A stretch of DNA of 64,000 bases from Polyangiaceae bacterium (GCA_019637265.1 JAHBVY010000001.1:1054001-1118000), one strand, 5' to 3'; shown: positions 43,133 to 51,706, numbered from the stretch's first letter. The notes: generated from the sequence alone by a model not told the origin. Numbers and translations are program-made.

Positions 43133-43956
43133 GCGCCGATCCAGAAGAGCACACGATGACCTTCTGGGAGCACCTGGAGGAGCTCCGCTGGCGCGTGATG
43201 AAGATGGCCATCGCCTTCCTGATCGGGGCGGTGGCGGCGTGGTTCTTCCGCGAGGAAATCCTCACCTGGCTCACGCGGCCGTTCGTCGAGGGCTGGGCGG
43301 CGGGTAACCTCGATCGCGAGGCCTCGCTGCACTTCTCCGCGCCGGCGGCGCTGTTCCTCGCCAACATCAAGATCGCGGTGATGTCAGGGCTGCTGTTCGC
43401 CCTGCCGATCATGCTCTACCAGGTGTGGGCCTTCGTGGCGCCGGGCCTGTACTCGAACGAGCGCCGGCTCGCGATCCCGTTCGTCGTCAGCTCGTGCACG
43501 CTGTTCGCGTGCGGCGCGCTGTTCGGCTGGAAGATCGTGTTCCCCGCGGCCTTCCGCTACCTGCTGCATTTCGCCGGACCGGTCGGCGGCAGCGGCTTCG
43601 AGGTGATGCCCACCGTCATGGTGGATGACTACCTCGACTTCGTGACGCGGATGCTGCTCGCCTTCGGCATCACCTTCCAGCTGCCGGTGTTGGTGCTGTT
43701 CCTGTCCATCGCGCGCATCGTCAACTACCGGCACCTGATCCGCTTCGGCCGCTATTTCATCGTGATCGCCTTCGTGCTGGGCGCCGTGCTCACGCCACCC
43801 GACGTCACGAGCCAGGTGCTCCTGGCGCTGCCGCTGCTCGTCCTGTACGGCTTGTCCGTCGGGCTCAGCTACCTCATCACGCGCAAGCACGTGAAGGAGC
43901 TCGACCGCCGCGCCGCCGCGGGTGAGCCCGAGGAAGCGCCTGACAGCGAACGCTGA
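43129..43956 (+). CDS. tatC: Sec-independent translocase protein TatC
   Basis: 275 aa. Twin-arginine export receptor in the inner membrane. N-terminal HTMTFWEHLEELRWRVMKM, then FALPIMLYQVWAFVAPGLY and ERRLAIPFVVSSCTLFACGA. The conserved VLTPPDVTSQVLLALPLLVLYGLS forms the last segments; six membrane segments are expected. GTG start overlaps tatB. Confidence 0.96.
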   Translation: MSADPEEHTMTFWEHLEELRWRVMKMAIAFLIGAVAAWFFREEILTWLTRPFVEGWAAGNLDREASLHFSAPAALFLANIKIAVMSGLLFALPIMLYQVWAFVAPGLYSNERRLAIPFVVSSCTLFACGALFGWKIVFPAAFRYLLHFAGPVGGSGFEVMPTVMVDDYLDFVTRMLLAFGITFQLPVLVLFLSIARIVNYRHLIRFGRYFIVIAFVLGAVLTPPDVTSQVLLALPLLVLYGLSVGLSYLITRKHVKELDRRAAAGEPEEAPDSER

Positions 43957-43962
43957 GGCTCA

Positions 43963-43977
43963 GTCAGTCACACTGAC
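43963..43977. repeat. GTCAG-N5-CTGAC hairpin unit
   Basis: GTCAGTCACACTGAC, 7 nt after the tatC stop, followed by AGCGAGCACCGTG. Single copy, with a G-tract at 44034. Confidence 0.75.
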
Positions 43978-44033
43978 AGCGAGCACCGTGCAGCGGCGAG
44001 CGACACCGATCGTCCGTCATCCTGCCTTTCAGC

Positions 44034-44050
44034 GGGTTTCGGGGGTTCGC
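44034..44050 (+). repeat. G-tract repeat, diverged
   Basis: GGGTTTCGGGGGTTCGC, 57 nt after the hairpin unit at 43963. Confidence 0.5.
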
Positions 44051-44085
44051 TCACGCTGCCTGATCCCGAGCGGCCCTCGACCACC

Positions 44086-44514
44086 CTAGTCTTCCCGCGC
44101 GTAGGGCTCACCGCGCAAGATGGTGAAGGCGCGGTAGAGCTGCTCGGCGAGCAGCACCCGCGCCAGGCGATGCGGCAAGGTCATGCTCGAGAGGCTCAAT
44201 CGGTGCTGCGCAGCGCGAGACACCGCCGCTGGGATCCCCTCGGCGCCGCCGATGAGGAAGCTCACCCGCCCCTTGCCCACCTCACCCCACTCGGCGACTC
44301 GCGTGGCGAGCGCGCGGCTCGTGAGCGCCTCCCCATTCACCTCGAGCGCGACCACCCGCTCGTCCGTCGCGAGCGCGCGCTCGAAGCCGCTCGCGTCGCG
44401 CAGCTCCAGCTCCTCCACCGGCGCGTAACGACGGATCCGCCCGAGGTAGTCATCGAGCACCTCGCGCAGCGCTCGCTCCTTCAGCTTACCGACCGCGACG
44501 ATCCGGATCCGCAC
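44086..44514 (-). CDS. rlmH: 23S rRNA (pseudouridine1915-N3)-methyltransferase RlmH
   Basis: 142 aa, GTG start 44514. SPOUT methyltransferase acting on the 70S ribosome. MRIRIVAVGKLKERALREVL, RVSFLIGGAEGIPAAVSRAA and SSMTLPHRLARVLLAEQLYR match the family, including the SAM-binding knot. The last residues RGEPYARED differ slightly from the usual PYHR end. It follows rsfS by 25 nt, as in many bacteria. Confidence 0.95.
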   Translation of the reverse strand: MRIRIVAVGKLKERALREVLDDYLGRIRRYAPVEELELRDASGFERALATDERVVALEVNGEALTSRALATRVAEWGEVGKGRVSFLIGGAEGIPAAVSRAAQHRLSLSSMTLPHRLARVLLAEQLYRAFTILRGEPYARED

Positions 44515-44539
44515 GCGCGCCGCCTGACAGCCGCAGCGC

Positions 44540-44962
44540 TCAGGCGCTGGTGGGGAGCGCGACGCGGCGCGCGTCGAGCCACAGCCCGTCCAGATCGTAC
44601 ACCGAGCGCGCGCCCTCTTGGAACACGTGCACCACCACGTCTACGAAGTCGATCAGCGCCCACTCCCCGCGCGGCAGGCCCTCCACGCTCATGGGGCGCA
44701 CGCCGCGCTCCGCGAGATCTTGCTCCACCCCCGCGGCGATGGCAGCGACGTGGCGATCGCTCTGCCCCGTCATCAGCACCAGGAAGTCGGCGTAATCCAC
44801 CTTGCCCACCACGTCGATCACCTGCACGTCCATCGCCTTCTTGTCGAGGCCAGCCTCCGCCACCCAACGCGCGATGCGCTCGGACTGCTCGGGGGAGGCC
44901 GCCTTCGCGGCGGGCGCAGGCGGGCGCGAGGGGCGCGGCAGCTCAGCCTTGGGTGAGGTCAT
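44540..44962 (-). CDS. rsfS: Ribosomal silencing factor RsfS
   Basis: 140 aa. It binds L14 (uL14) of the large subunit and blocks subunit joining. The core VQVIDVVGKVDYADFLVLMT, GQSDRHVAAIAAGVEQDL, EGLPRGEWALIDFVDVVVHV and VYDLDGLW is intact. An extra N-terminal Pro/Ala/Lys stretch of about 25 residues precedes it. Minus-strand order proA, rsfS, rlmH. Confidence 0.95.
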   Translation of the reverse strand: MTSPKAELPRPSRPPAPAAKAASPEQSERIARWVAEAGLDKKAMDVQVIDVVGKVDYADFLVLMTGQSDRHVAAIAAGVEQDLAERGVRPMSVEGLPRGEWALIDFVDVVVHVFQEGARSVYDLDGLWLDARRVALPTSA

Positions 44963-45114
44963 CTCGGTTGCTCGGAGGTTGGGTCAAGAGCCGCACGGCG
45001 CGAGGCGCCCGGCGACGGCCACCGCCTAGCACAGCGCGGCGCGTGGCGCTCCAGGCAACGCCCCACGCCATCCAGCGCAGCTCGGCGACGCAAAGCACGA
45101 TGCAGCAAGGCTCC

Positions 45115-46362
45115 TCACGCCCTGACTTGGCCACTGCCGAGCACCACCCACTTCTCCGTGGTGAGGCTCTCGAGCCCCATCGGCCCGTAAGCGTGGAGCT
45201 TGGAGGTGGAGATCCCGATCTCGGCGCCGAGGCCGAGCTGGCCGCCGTCGTTGAAGCGGGTGGAGGCGTTGACCACCACGCAGCTGGCGTCCACCTCACG
45301 CACCCAGCGCTCTGCACGCTCATAGTTACGAGTGCAGATGGCCTCCGTGTGGTTGGAGCCATACTCCGACACGTGGTCGAGCGCCGACTCGAGGTCGTCC
45401 ACCATCTTCACCCCGAGCACCGGCGCGAGGTACTCGACCCCCCACTCGTCGAGGCCCGCTGGACTCGCCGCGCCGAGCATCGGGAGCATGCGAGCGCAGG
45501 CCCGGAGCTCGAGGCCCGGGAGCGTCTCCAAGAGCGGCGCGAACCGGGGCGCGATGTCTCGATGCACCAGCAGGCACTCGAGGGCATTGCACACCCCCGG
45601 CCGCTGGAGCTTGCTGTTCTCTACCAGGCGCAGCGCCAGATCGAGATCGGCGTCCTCGTCCACGTACAGGTGACACACGCCCTTGAAGTGCTCCACCGTC
45701 GGCACCCGCGCCACCTCGTGAACGTAGCGGATGAGCCCCTCCCCGCCGCGCGGGATCGCGAGATCGATCAGCCCCGTGAGCGACAAGAGCTCCCCGATCC
45801 CCGCGCGATCCGTGGCCGGTACGATCTGCACCGCGGAAGAAGGCACCCCCGCCAGCGAGAGCGCGCGCTCGATCACCCGACCCAGCGCGATGTTGGTATG
45901 GAAAGCTTCCTTTCCGCCGCGCAGGAGGCACGCGTTGCCCGATTTGAGGCACAGCGCGGCGGCGTCGACGGTCACGTTGGGGCGCGACTCGTAGATCATC
46001 GCGATCACCCCGAGCGGGATCCGCTCGCGCCCCACCAGGAGCCCATTCTGGAGCCGCTGCATCTCGCGACGCGAGCCCACGGGATCCGGCAGGGTCATCA
46101 CGTAGCGGACGCCCTCGACCGTCGCTCGGAGCGCCTTGGGACCCATCTCCAAGCGATCGATCATCGCGGGGCTGAGCCCCGCCGCGTGGGCCGCCTGGAG
46201 GTCCTTCTGATTGGCCTCCGAGATCGCCGCCTCGGCCTCGAGCAGCTCGGTCGCGATGCTCCCGAGCGCCGCGTCCTTGTGCGCCCGGCTAAGCCCGCGG
46301 AGACGGCGCGCGGCGCCGCGCGCCGAGAGCGCCTGATCCCTCACTCCCATCTGCTGCTGCAT
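45115..46362 (-). CDS. proA: Gamma-glutamyl phosphate reductase
   Basis: 415 aa. It reduces gamma-glutamyl phosphate to the semialdehyde in proline synthesis. Seen: PLGVIAMIYESRPNVTVDAA, ALCLKSGNACLLRGGKEA, DLAIPRGGEGLIRYV, catalytic Cys in QRPGVCNALECLL, and EYGSNHTEAI. ATG 46362. No proB is in the window. Downstream come rsfS and rlmH, a common arrangement. Confidence 0.96.
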   Translation of the reverse strand: MQQQMGVRDQALSARGAARRLRGLSRAHKDAALGSIATELLEAEAAISEANQKDLQAAHAAGLSPAMIDRLEMGPKALRATVEGVRYVMTLPDPVGSRREMQRLQNGLLVGRERIPLGVIAMIYESRPNVTVDAAALCLKSGNACLLRGGKEAFHTNIALGRVIERALSLAGVPSSAVQIVPATDRAGIGELLSLTGLIDLAIPRGGEGLIRYVHEVARVPTVEHFKGVCHLYVDEDADLDLALRLVENSKLQRPGVCNALECLLVHRDIAPRFAPLLETLPGLELRACARMLPMLGAASPAGLDEWGVEYLAPVLGVKMVDDLESALDHVSEYGSNHTEAICTRNYERAERWVREVDASCVVVNASTRFNDGGQLGLGAEIGISTSKLHAYGPMGLESLTTEKWVVLGSGQVRA

Positions 46363-46519
46363 GCCCTTCGCCTAGGACGTTCCGTTCGCCTGCGTCAACC
46401 CCGCCGCACCTCACGCAGCTCGTCGTCCGCCAGCCTCGAGCGCAGCGCGGGTCACCGGGATGCACGCCGAGCCGCGCCGCACCCGGCGCAGGAATCAGCT
46501 GAGCGCACGCCGCGGACGG

Positions 46520-46861
46520 CTACCCATCAGCCCCCGCGTCCGCCGCCTCCGGCTCGTCGGGCGGCGGCTCGTCCTCGTCTTCGTCCAGGTCGTCCAGCGC
46601 GTCTCCCTGGTCGCCCCAGGCGCCTTGCTGCTGCGGCGCGTCCCATGGCGTGAGCACGGGGCGCTCGTACTCCGGCGGCGGCAGCGCCGGGCGCTCCCGG
46701 GTGCCTCCGCAGCCGACCGCCAGCCACCCCAAGCACAGGCACGGCGCCAGCGCCCGAGCGAAGCGGCTGGCTACGGCCGCGCGCCGAGGCGAACGCCCCC
46801 TGGCCGCGATGGCGCCGCTCACCGAGCCGAGCCGCGCGACCTCATCAGTGAGGCTCACCAT
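46520..46861 (-). CDS. Small acidic lipoprotein
   Basis: 113 aa from ATG 46861. A basic N-terminus of about 30 residues (VASRFARALA) leads to a signal segment PCLCLGWLAVGC with lipobox VGC. The mature part is Pro/Asp/Glu-rich and unstructured (ALPPPEYERPVLTPWDAP, DDLDEDEDEPPPDEPEAADA). No family was recognised. A TTTCC-N4-GGAAA palindrome lies 5-18 nt before the ATG, covering the expected ribosome-binding region. Confidence 0.7.
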   Translation of the reverse strand: MVSLTDEVARLGSVSGAIAARGRSPRRAAVASRFARALAPCLCLGWLAVGCGGTRERPALPPPEYERPVLTPWDAPQQQGAWGDQGDALDDLDEDEDEPPPDEPEAADAGADG

Positions 46862-46865
46862 TTGG

Positions 46866-46879
46866 TTTCCACCAGGAAA
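46866..46879. promoter_or_regulatory. TTTCC-N4-GGAAA palindrome
   Basis: GGTTTCCACCAGGAAAACC in a 23-nt gap between two small lipoprotein genes; it covers the translation start region of the downstream gene. Best-placed copy for gene control. Confidence 0.55.
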
Positions 46880-46884
46880 ACCTC

Positions 46885-47118
46885 TCACAGGCTCACGCCT
46901 CCGTCGTCCAGCTGCTCGCCCTGCGGGATCTCGGGGGTGAGGTCCGGTGGATCGACGGGGCGCCCTACCCCGCCCGCGTCGAGCGGCAACTGCGACGCCG
47001 CCTTCACGCCCAGCGCCTTGGGCGCCGCCTCCGTCACCGCGCTCGGTGAAGGCGCCCGCTCCCCGCCGGTGGGCTGATTGCCACAGCCAACCAGCGCCAC
47101 GCCAAACCCCCAAACCAT
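46885..47118 (-). CDS. Very small lipoprotein, signal encoded by a G-tract repeat
   Basis: 77 aa from ATG 47118: MVWGFGVALVGC with lipobox VGC, unusually short and lacking a basic n-region. An in-frame extension upstream (SKRRASLRGCL) would supply the charges but has no usual start codon. The mature tail is Pro/Gly/Asp-rich. The first codons are read out of the G-tract repeat 47100-47117. It could be a chance gene; the downstream lipoprotein and codon bias give some support. Confidence 0.5.
   Translation of the reverse strand: MVWGFGVALVGCGNQPTGGERAPSPSAVTEAAPKALGVKAASQLPLDAGGVGRPVDPPDLTPEIPQGEQLDDGGVSL
47100..47117 (-). repeat. G-tract repeat, GGGGGTTTGGC type
   Basis: Minus strand TGGTTTGGGGGTTTGGCG, overlapping the 5' end of the small lipoprotein gene. 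Confidence 0.7.
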
Positions 47119-47192
47119 GAGGCACCCGCGGAGGCTCGCCCGCCGCTTGCTAATAAAACAACCCAACGGACGATACGAGCACAGCTCCCTCA

Positions 47193-47260
47193 GCAGGGCG
47201 CCTCGCTGAGCAGGGCGCCTCGCTGAGCAGGGCGCCTCGCTGAGCAGGTTATCTCGCCGA
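47193..47260. repeat. 17-nt tandem repeat, 4 copies
   Basis: Unit GCAGGGCGCCTCGCTGA at 47193, 47210 and 47227 (exact), then a diverged fourth (GCAGGTTATCTCGCCGA). The period is not a multiple of three, so it is non-coding. It lies upstream of the two small lipoprotein genes. Confidence 0.9.
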
Positions 47261-47282
47261 GAGCAGACGGAGGAGACGCGCA

Positions 47283-48353
47283 TCACACCCACCGTTCGTC
47301 GTCGACCGCGCGCAGCGTTTGCTCGAGATCGAAGCGCGGCTCGTATCCGAGCTGCTCCCGCGCGCGACTGTCGTCCACCATGCAAACATAGCGGATGAAG
47401 TCGAGCTCCGGCGCGGGAAACGACGTCATGCGTAGCCGCCACAGGCGGTCGATCCCGCGCCGCGCGATGCCGTGCGGGAGCGGCAGGGTGGCGCGACCGA
47501 GCAGCTTCAGCGCGTGGCTCAGCGCGACCGGGCGTGGCCCCGCGATGTTGAACACACCGCGGACGCCGGGCTCGAGCGCCAGGCGGATCGCCTGCACCAC
47601 GTCGTCTTGGTGCACCACCTGGATCATCGGATCGAAGCCCATCAAGGTGGGCACCACCTTGAGCCGCAGGTAGTTGCTGGGGGCGTTCCTCACCGTGCCC
47701 AGGATGTGCGACGGCCGTAAGATCACCGTCTCGATGTCGGGCCGCTTCCAGAAGAAGGACTGCGCCAGCATGTCCAGCTCGACCAAGTCGCGCATGTCGC
47801 TGAAGCTGCCGCCGCCGAGCAGCGGCACGTCCTCCGACAAGAACTGCGGGTTGTCCGGGCGCGGGCCGTACACGTTGGAGCTCGAGATGAGCACCAGCTT
47901 GGGCACGTCGTAGCGCCCCACCCACTCGAGGATCTTCTGGAAGCCCGAGATGTTCCACGAGTGGTGCTCCTCGCTCTTCCCACGCGGATCGTGCATCACG
48001 CCGAGGTGCACCAAGGCGGCGAGCTCCCCCTGGCGGAAGATGTCCTGCGCCTTCTTGCGGCGCACGTCGATCTGGTGAAACTCGATGTCCTTCGGACGAT
48101 CCGGGAACGGCCGCCTATCCAGCCCGATCACCGGGCGCTCGCGGTGCAGCTGCCGCGCGAGCCGCCGGCCGAGGCGCCCGCAGATCCCCGTGATCGCCAC
48201 CGGGCCTGACTGCATGCGCGCCAGCAAGATCTCCGTGTGGGAGCGATCCGCCTCGCGCCGTCCGCCGCTCCGCCGCTCCTCACGGCGCCGCTCGCCCTCC
48301 TGTGGCTCCTCCTCACGGGTCAATACACCTGACGATAGCTCCTGTTCCTTCAC
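47283..48353 (-). CDS. NAD(P)-dependent epimerase/dehydratase (extended SDR)
   Basis: 356 aa, GTG start 48353 overlapping the acyltransferase stop. The first about 48 residues are charged (EEEPQEGERRREERR), then a Rossmann entry VAITGICGRLGRRLARQL, LVHLGVMHDPRG, and SSSNVYGPRP in place of the usual Ser plus YxxxK arrangement. HQDDVVQAIRLAL and GVFNIAGPRPVALS follow. Substrate unknown (nucleotide sugar or steroid-like are family options). Coupled to an acyltransferase, so lipid or envelope metabolism is likely. Confidence 0.85.
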   Translation of the reverse strand: MKEQELSSGVLTREEEPQEGERRREERRSGGRREADRSHTEILLARMQSGPVAITGICGRLGRRLARQLHRERPVIGLDRRPFPDRPKDIEFHQIDVRRKKAQDIFRQGELAALVHLGVMHDPRGKSEEHHSWNISGFQKILEWVGRYDVPKLVLISSSNVYGPRPDNPQFLSEDVPLLGGGSFSDMRDLVELDMLAQSFFWKRPDIETVILRPSHILGTVRNAPSNYLRLKVVPTLMGFDPMIQVVHQDDVVQAIRLALEPGVRGVFNIAGPRPVALSHALKLLGRATLPLPHGIARRGIDRLWRLRMTSFPAPELDFIRYVCMVDDSRAREQLGYEPRFDLEQTLRAVDDERWV

Positions 48354-49306
48354 CAGAACACCGCCTCCCGCTCGGCCAACCCGCGATCCACCAGGGCCTG
48401 GATCGTCTGCCGCACCAGCTCCACCTTCTCACCGATCACGGAGTCGTCATCGTCCGCGTCGCCCCCGAAGCGCATTGGCTCCCCGAAGTAGAGCCGGTAC
48501 TTGGTGGGCAGCGGCATCTGCAAACCCGGGATGAACCACTGCGGCACGATGGGCGCGCTGGGTATCCCCACGGCGCGCGCCACGCCGCCCAGGTTACCGA
48601 TGTTGATGTACTGCTCCTCCGCCCCCACCACGGCCACCGGCACGATGGGCGTGTCCGTCTCGATCGCCAAGCGCATGAAGCCGAGGCCGAAATCCGCCAG
48701 GCGATAGCGCCGACTGAACGGCTTGGAGATCCCGCGGGTCCCCTCCGGAAACACCAGGATGGCCTCGCCGTCCTGCAAGAGGCGCCGGCAGTTCTCTGGC
48801 ACACCCACCACCTGCCCCAAGCTGCGAAACAGCACGTTCACCCAGGGCAGCGTCTGCACCCACTTCTCCACCATGGCGCGGATCACCCGCGGCGGATCGT
48901 GATCGAGGAACATGGACGCCCCGATGATCATGCCGTCGATCGGGATCTGCCCGGAGTGGTTCGCCACCAGGAGCACCGCGCCCTTCGGTACGTTCTCCAG
49001 GCCATGAACTTCCGTACGGAAATAGGCGCGGTGGAACACCGACACGATGCCGAGCGCCAGCTTGGCGGTGTCGGGGTCGAGCCCGAACGGGTCGCCACCC
49101 TGGTAGCGCTCGCGGAGCTCGGCCACCCGAGCGTCGAAGTCGTCCCCCAAGATCCGCACGGTCGCCGCCTCGAAGCCCTCGCGCGCGGCGCCGTAAGCCT
49201 GCTGCGCGCGGGGGATCACGTCGCGCGCGGCGATGTTCGTCGCGCGGCGGATGAGCGGCCGAAGCAGCGTCGCGAGCTGGGTGGGGCTGGGGGCGCGGTC
49301 AGGCAC
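48350..49306 (-). CDS. Lysophospholipid/glycerolipid acyltransferase family protein
   Basis: 318 aa, GTG start. PlsC-like acyltransferase: VLLVANHSGQIPIDG (block I His/Asp), GQVVGVPENCRRLLQDGE, LVFPEGTRG (block III), and PIVPVAVVG. The NHSGxxPxDG form is that of the actinobacterial/myxobacterial branch rather than E. coli PlsC. No transmembrane anchor is obvious; membrane association is expected through the N-terminal amphipathic helices. It is followed by an SDR gene with a GTGA overlap. Confidence 0.9.
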   Translation of the reverse strand: MPDRAPSPTQLATLLRPLIRRATNIAARDVIPRAQQAYGAAREGFEAATVRILGDDFDARVAELRERYQGGDPFGLDPDTAKLALGIVSVFHRAYFRTEVHGLENVPKGAVLLVANHSGQIPIDGMIIGASMFLDHDPPRVIRAMVEKWVQTLPWVNVLFRSLGQVVGVPENCRRLLQDGEAILVFPEGTRGISKPFSRRYRLADFGLGFMRLAIETDTPIVPVAVVGAEEQYINIGNLGGVARAVGIPSAPIVPQWFIPGLQMPLPTKYRLYFGEPMRFGGDADDDDSVIGEKVELVRQTIQALVDRGLAEREAVFW

Positions 49307-49478
49307 GCCGGAACTCTAGCCAAGGCTGACCAGAAAGCCGCGAGCATTCTCGGCGTCGCCCCTCACGGTGAGCGCCATGACGCAGGCCGGCGAGCAGCCC
49401 TAGATCCCCAGGGAGCCCGGGAGGCATCCAGGGTGAATCCGCTTGACCCGTCTCCCCCCCGGGAGCGAAACAGGGCGC

Positions 49479-50378
49479 GTGCAGCGCCCGTCGCCGCTCC
49501 GCCCAGGCGCGCGAGTCCGAGCCATCGCGCCCTCGGGCCCCTTCGACCACACCCTGGTGTGGCGCGGCCTCGCCGCGCTCGCCGAGCGCTATCAAGTCAG
49601 CTACTCGCGCGAGATGTTCCGCAGAGCGGGCTACCTGGCGGGGGACGACGCGCGGCGCGCGGCCGAGCTGCAAGCGGCGCTGGATGATGCTTCCTTGGCG
49701 GCGGTGGTCGCCGCGCGCGGTGGCTATGGCCTGAGCCGCATCGCGAGCCGCATCGACTGGAGCGCGCTCGCGCGGCACCCCAAGTGGCTAGTCGGCTTCA
49801 GCGACATCACCGTGCTGCACCTCGAGGCCGCGCGAGTGGGCGTCGCCAGCCTCCACGCGCACAACGTCGCCGGGCTCGGGCGCTACGGGGCCGAGCGCCA
49901 CGCGGAGTGGTTCGCGGCGCTCGAGGGCGCGCTCACCCAGCGCCACGCGCTGGTCCCGGTCCACGTGGGGGACGCGGCGCTCCAAGGGCGCGCGGTGGGG
50001 CCGCTCGCGGGTGGCAACCTCACCCTGGTGGCGACTCACAGCGCCGCGCGGCGGCTCGCGCTTCCGCGCGGATGCATCTTGGTGTTGGAGGAGATCGCGG
50101 AGGCGCCCTACCGCGTGGACCGCGCGCTCACGGCGCTGCTCGAGTCGGGGGATCTCCAGGGGGTGAGCGGCGTGGTGCTGGGGGACTTCATCGGCTGCAG
50201 CCCAGGGCGCTACGGGGTGGAGGTGGAGGCGGTGCTGGCGGAGCGGCTCGCAGAGCTCGAGGTGCCGGTCGCCCGCGGGCTCCCGATTGGGCACGGTGAG
50301 CCCAACCGCCCGCTGCCGCTCGGCCTCGAGGCGACCTTACGAGTCGACGCGAGCGGCGCCTCGCTCAGCATCGCCTGA
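49479..50378 (+). CDS. LD-carboxypeptidase (peptidase S66 family)
   Basis: 299 aa from GTG 49479; a TTG at 49443 is also in frame. It removes the terminal D-Ala from L-Ala-D-Glu-mDAP-D-Ala in peptidoglycan recycling. The catalytic Ser in WLVGFSDITVLHLEA, Glu in LEEIAEAPYRVDRALTAL and His in GLPIGHGEPNRP are intact. The RGGYGLSRI motif matches the family. No signal peptide, so cytosolic. Confidence 0.92.
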   Translation: MQRPSPLRPGARVRAIAPSGPFDHTLVWRGLAALAERYQVSYSREMFRRAGYLAGDDARRAAELQAALDDASLAAVVAARGGYGLSRIASRIDWSALARHPKWLVGFSDITVLHLEAARVGVASLHAHNVAGLGRYGAERHAEWFAALEGALTQRHALVPVHVGDAALQGRAVGPLAGGNLTLVATHSAARRLALPRGCILVLEEIAEAPYRVDRALTALLESGDLQGVSGVVLGDFIGCSPGRYGVEVEAVLAERLAELEVPVARGLPIGHGEPNRPLPLGLEATLRVDASGASLSIA

Positions 50379-50433
50379 CGCCCGCAAAGGGCTGGCGAGG
50401 CGCGTCAGACAGAGCGGCCAGCGCGCGCCGTGC

Positions 50434-50439
50434 TAGGTT
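50434..50439 (+). promoter_or_regulatory. Candidate -10 box for a leaderless start
   Basis: TAGGTT, then CCGCCGG and GTG at 50447 (7 nt). No Shine-Dalgarno sequence. Confidence 0.35.
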
Positions 50440-50446
50440 CCGCCGG

Positions 50447-51604
50447 GTGCGACTCGTTCATGGCCTCAGCCTCCTGTTCGTCATCGGCGCGGTGGCTTGC
50501 TCCGCCGACGGCGGCCCGGCGGACACCCACGGCGGCTCGGGCGCGAGCGGCGGCTCGGGCGGCGTGCTGCTCGACGCGGGGGTCGGCGGGACGGGCAACG
50601 GGGGCCTCCCGTCCGACGCCGCCTGTGAGGGCGTGCTCGAGGTGACCGAGAACCGCCTCCAGCCCGCGGACATCGTGTTCGCGGTGGACAACTCCGAGAG
50701 CATGGAGGACGAGGCCGGCTTCGTTCAGTCAGCCATCAACAACTTCGCGAACGGGATCGCGGCGGTGGGCATCGACTACCACGTGATCCTCATCTCGGCG
50801 GGGAGCGACGGCGCGGAGGGGATCTGCGCGCCCGCGCCGCTCGGCTCTGGGGTGTGCCCCGCGGACTCCAAGCCCCCGAGCTACCAGCGCATCAACCGCG
50901 AGGTGGGCAGCGGCAACGCGCTCACCATCATCCTGGAGGAGTTCGAGCGCTACCAGCACCTGCTCCGCCGGGGCGCCAGCAAGCACCTGGTGGTGGTCTC
51001 CGACGGTGACTCCAGCCTCAGCCACACGGCCTTCGACGGTCAGTTCAGGGCGAAGCTCGCCACGGTCGATCCGCAAGCCTCCTACACCTTCCACGGGGTG
51101 TACGGCTTCACCAAGCCGACTGACAACACCTGCCGCTTCAACCCCGGCTCCGACCGCTGCTGCACCCCGAACGGGCCGCTCACCGCCGCCGTCGGCACCC
51201 AGTACCAGGCCCTGGCCGACCTCACCTCCGGCGTGAAGGGCAACCTCTGCGAGCAGGAGCAAGGCTTCATGGCGGTGTTCAGCCGCGTGGGGCAGTCGGT
51301 GATCGTCGGCAGCGAGCTCGCCTGCGAGTGGAACATCCCACCACCGCCCGCCGGCGAGACCTTCGACAAGGACCGCGTCAACGTCGAGTACACGGAGCCG
51401 GGCGGCGCCCCGGAGAGCTTCGGGCGCGTGCCGAGCGCCGCCGCCTGTGACGGTGTGGTCGACGGCTGGTACTACGACGACCCGCTGTCCCCCACTCAGG
51501 TGAGGGTTTGTAGCCAGACCTGCACGCGGATCCAGGCCGCCGGGGAGAACGCGCGGATGGACATCGAGTTCGGCTGCGCCACGAAGGTCGCCGTCCCGAA
51601 GTAA
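50447..51604 (+). CDS. VWA-like lipoprotein
   Basis: 385 aa, GTG start. Signal MRLVHGLSLLFVIGAVACSA with lipobox VAC, a Gly/Ser linker (about 25-50), then a von Willebrand A-type domain: ADIVFAVDNSESMEDEAGF carries the metal-binding DxSxS pattern, and SKHLVVVSDGDSSL the second metal site. Several Cys pairs (CRFNPGSDRCC) suggest an extracytoplasmic location. Typical of surface-exposed adhesion or sensing proteins of Myxococcota; the ligand is unknown. Confidence 0.87.
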   Translation: MRLVHGLSLLFVIGAVACSADGGPADTHGGSGASGGSGGVLLDAGVGGTGNGGLPSDAACEGVLEVTENRLQPADIVFAVDNSESMEDEAGFVQSAINNFANGIAAVGIDYHVILISAGSDGAEGICAPAPLGSGVCPADSKPPSYQRINREVGSGNALTIILEEFERYQHLLRRGASKHLVVVSDGDSSLSHTAFDGQFRAKLATVDPQASYTFHGVYGFTKPTDNTCRFNPGSDRCCTPNGPLTAAVGTQYQALADLTSGVKGNLCEQEQGFMAVFSRVGQSVIVGSELACEWNIPPPPAGETFDKDRVNVEYTEPGGAPESFGRVPSAAACDGVVDGWYYDDPLSPTQVRVCSQTCTRIQAAGENARMDIEFGCATKVAVPK

Positions 51605-51644
51605 GCGCTGGGATACTTCGGTTAGCTGACTTCGTAAGGGACGC

Positions 51645-51687
51645 GTCAGCTCAGCTGACTTGGTGCGGATACGTCAGCTCGACTGAC
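51645..51687. repeat. GTCAG-N5-CTGAC hairpin units, 2 copies
   Basis: GTCAGCTCAGCTGAC (51645) and GTCAGCTCGACTGAC (51673). A G-tract follows at 51707. Confidence 0.85.
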
Positions 51688-51706
51688 TCCGTCGGGTGCC
51701 TGGTCT

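Noticed and set aside
45897-45912. GGAAAGCTTCCTTTCC in proA, resembling the TTTCC/GGAAA palindrome
   Set aside because: The arms are in the opposite order with a 6-nt spacer, and the sequence lies in a conserved coding region.
44170-46653. An 827-codon open frame on the plus strand
   Set aside because: It lies opposite rlmH, rsfS and proA, all strongly identified on the minus strand, and its translation is Arg/His/Pro-rich with no domain. High G+C removes stop codons from the complementary frame.
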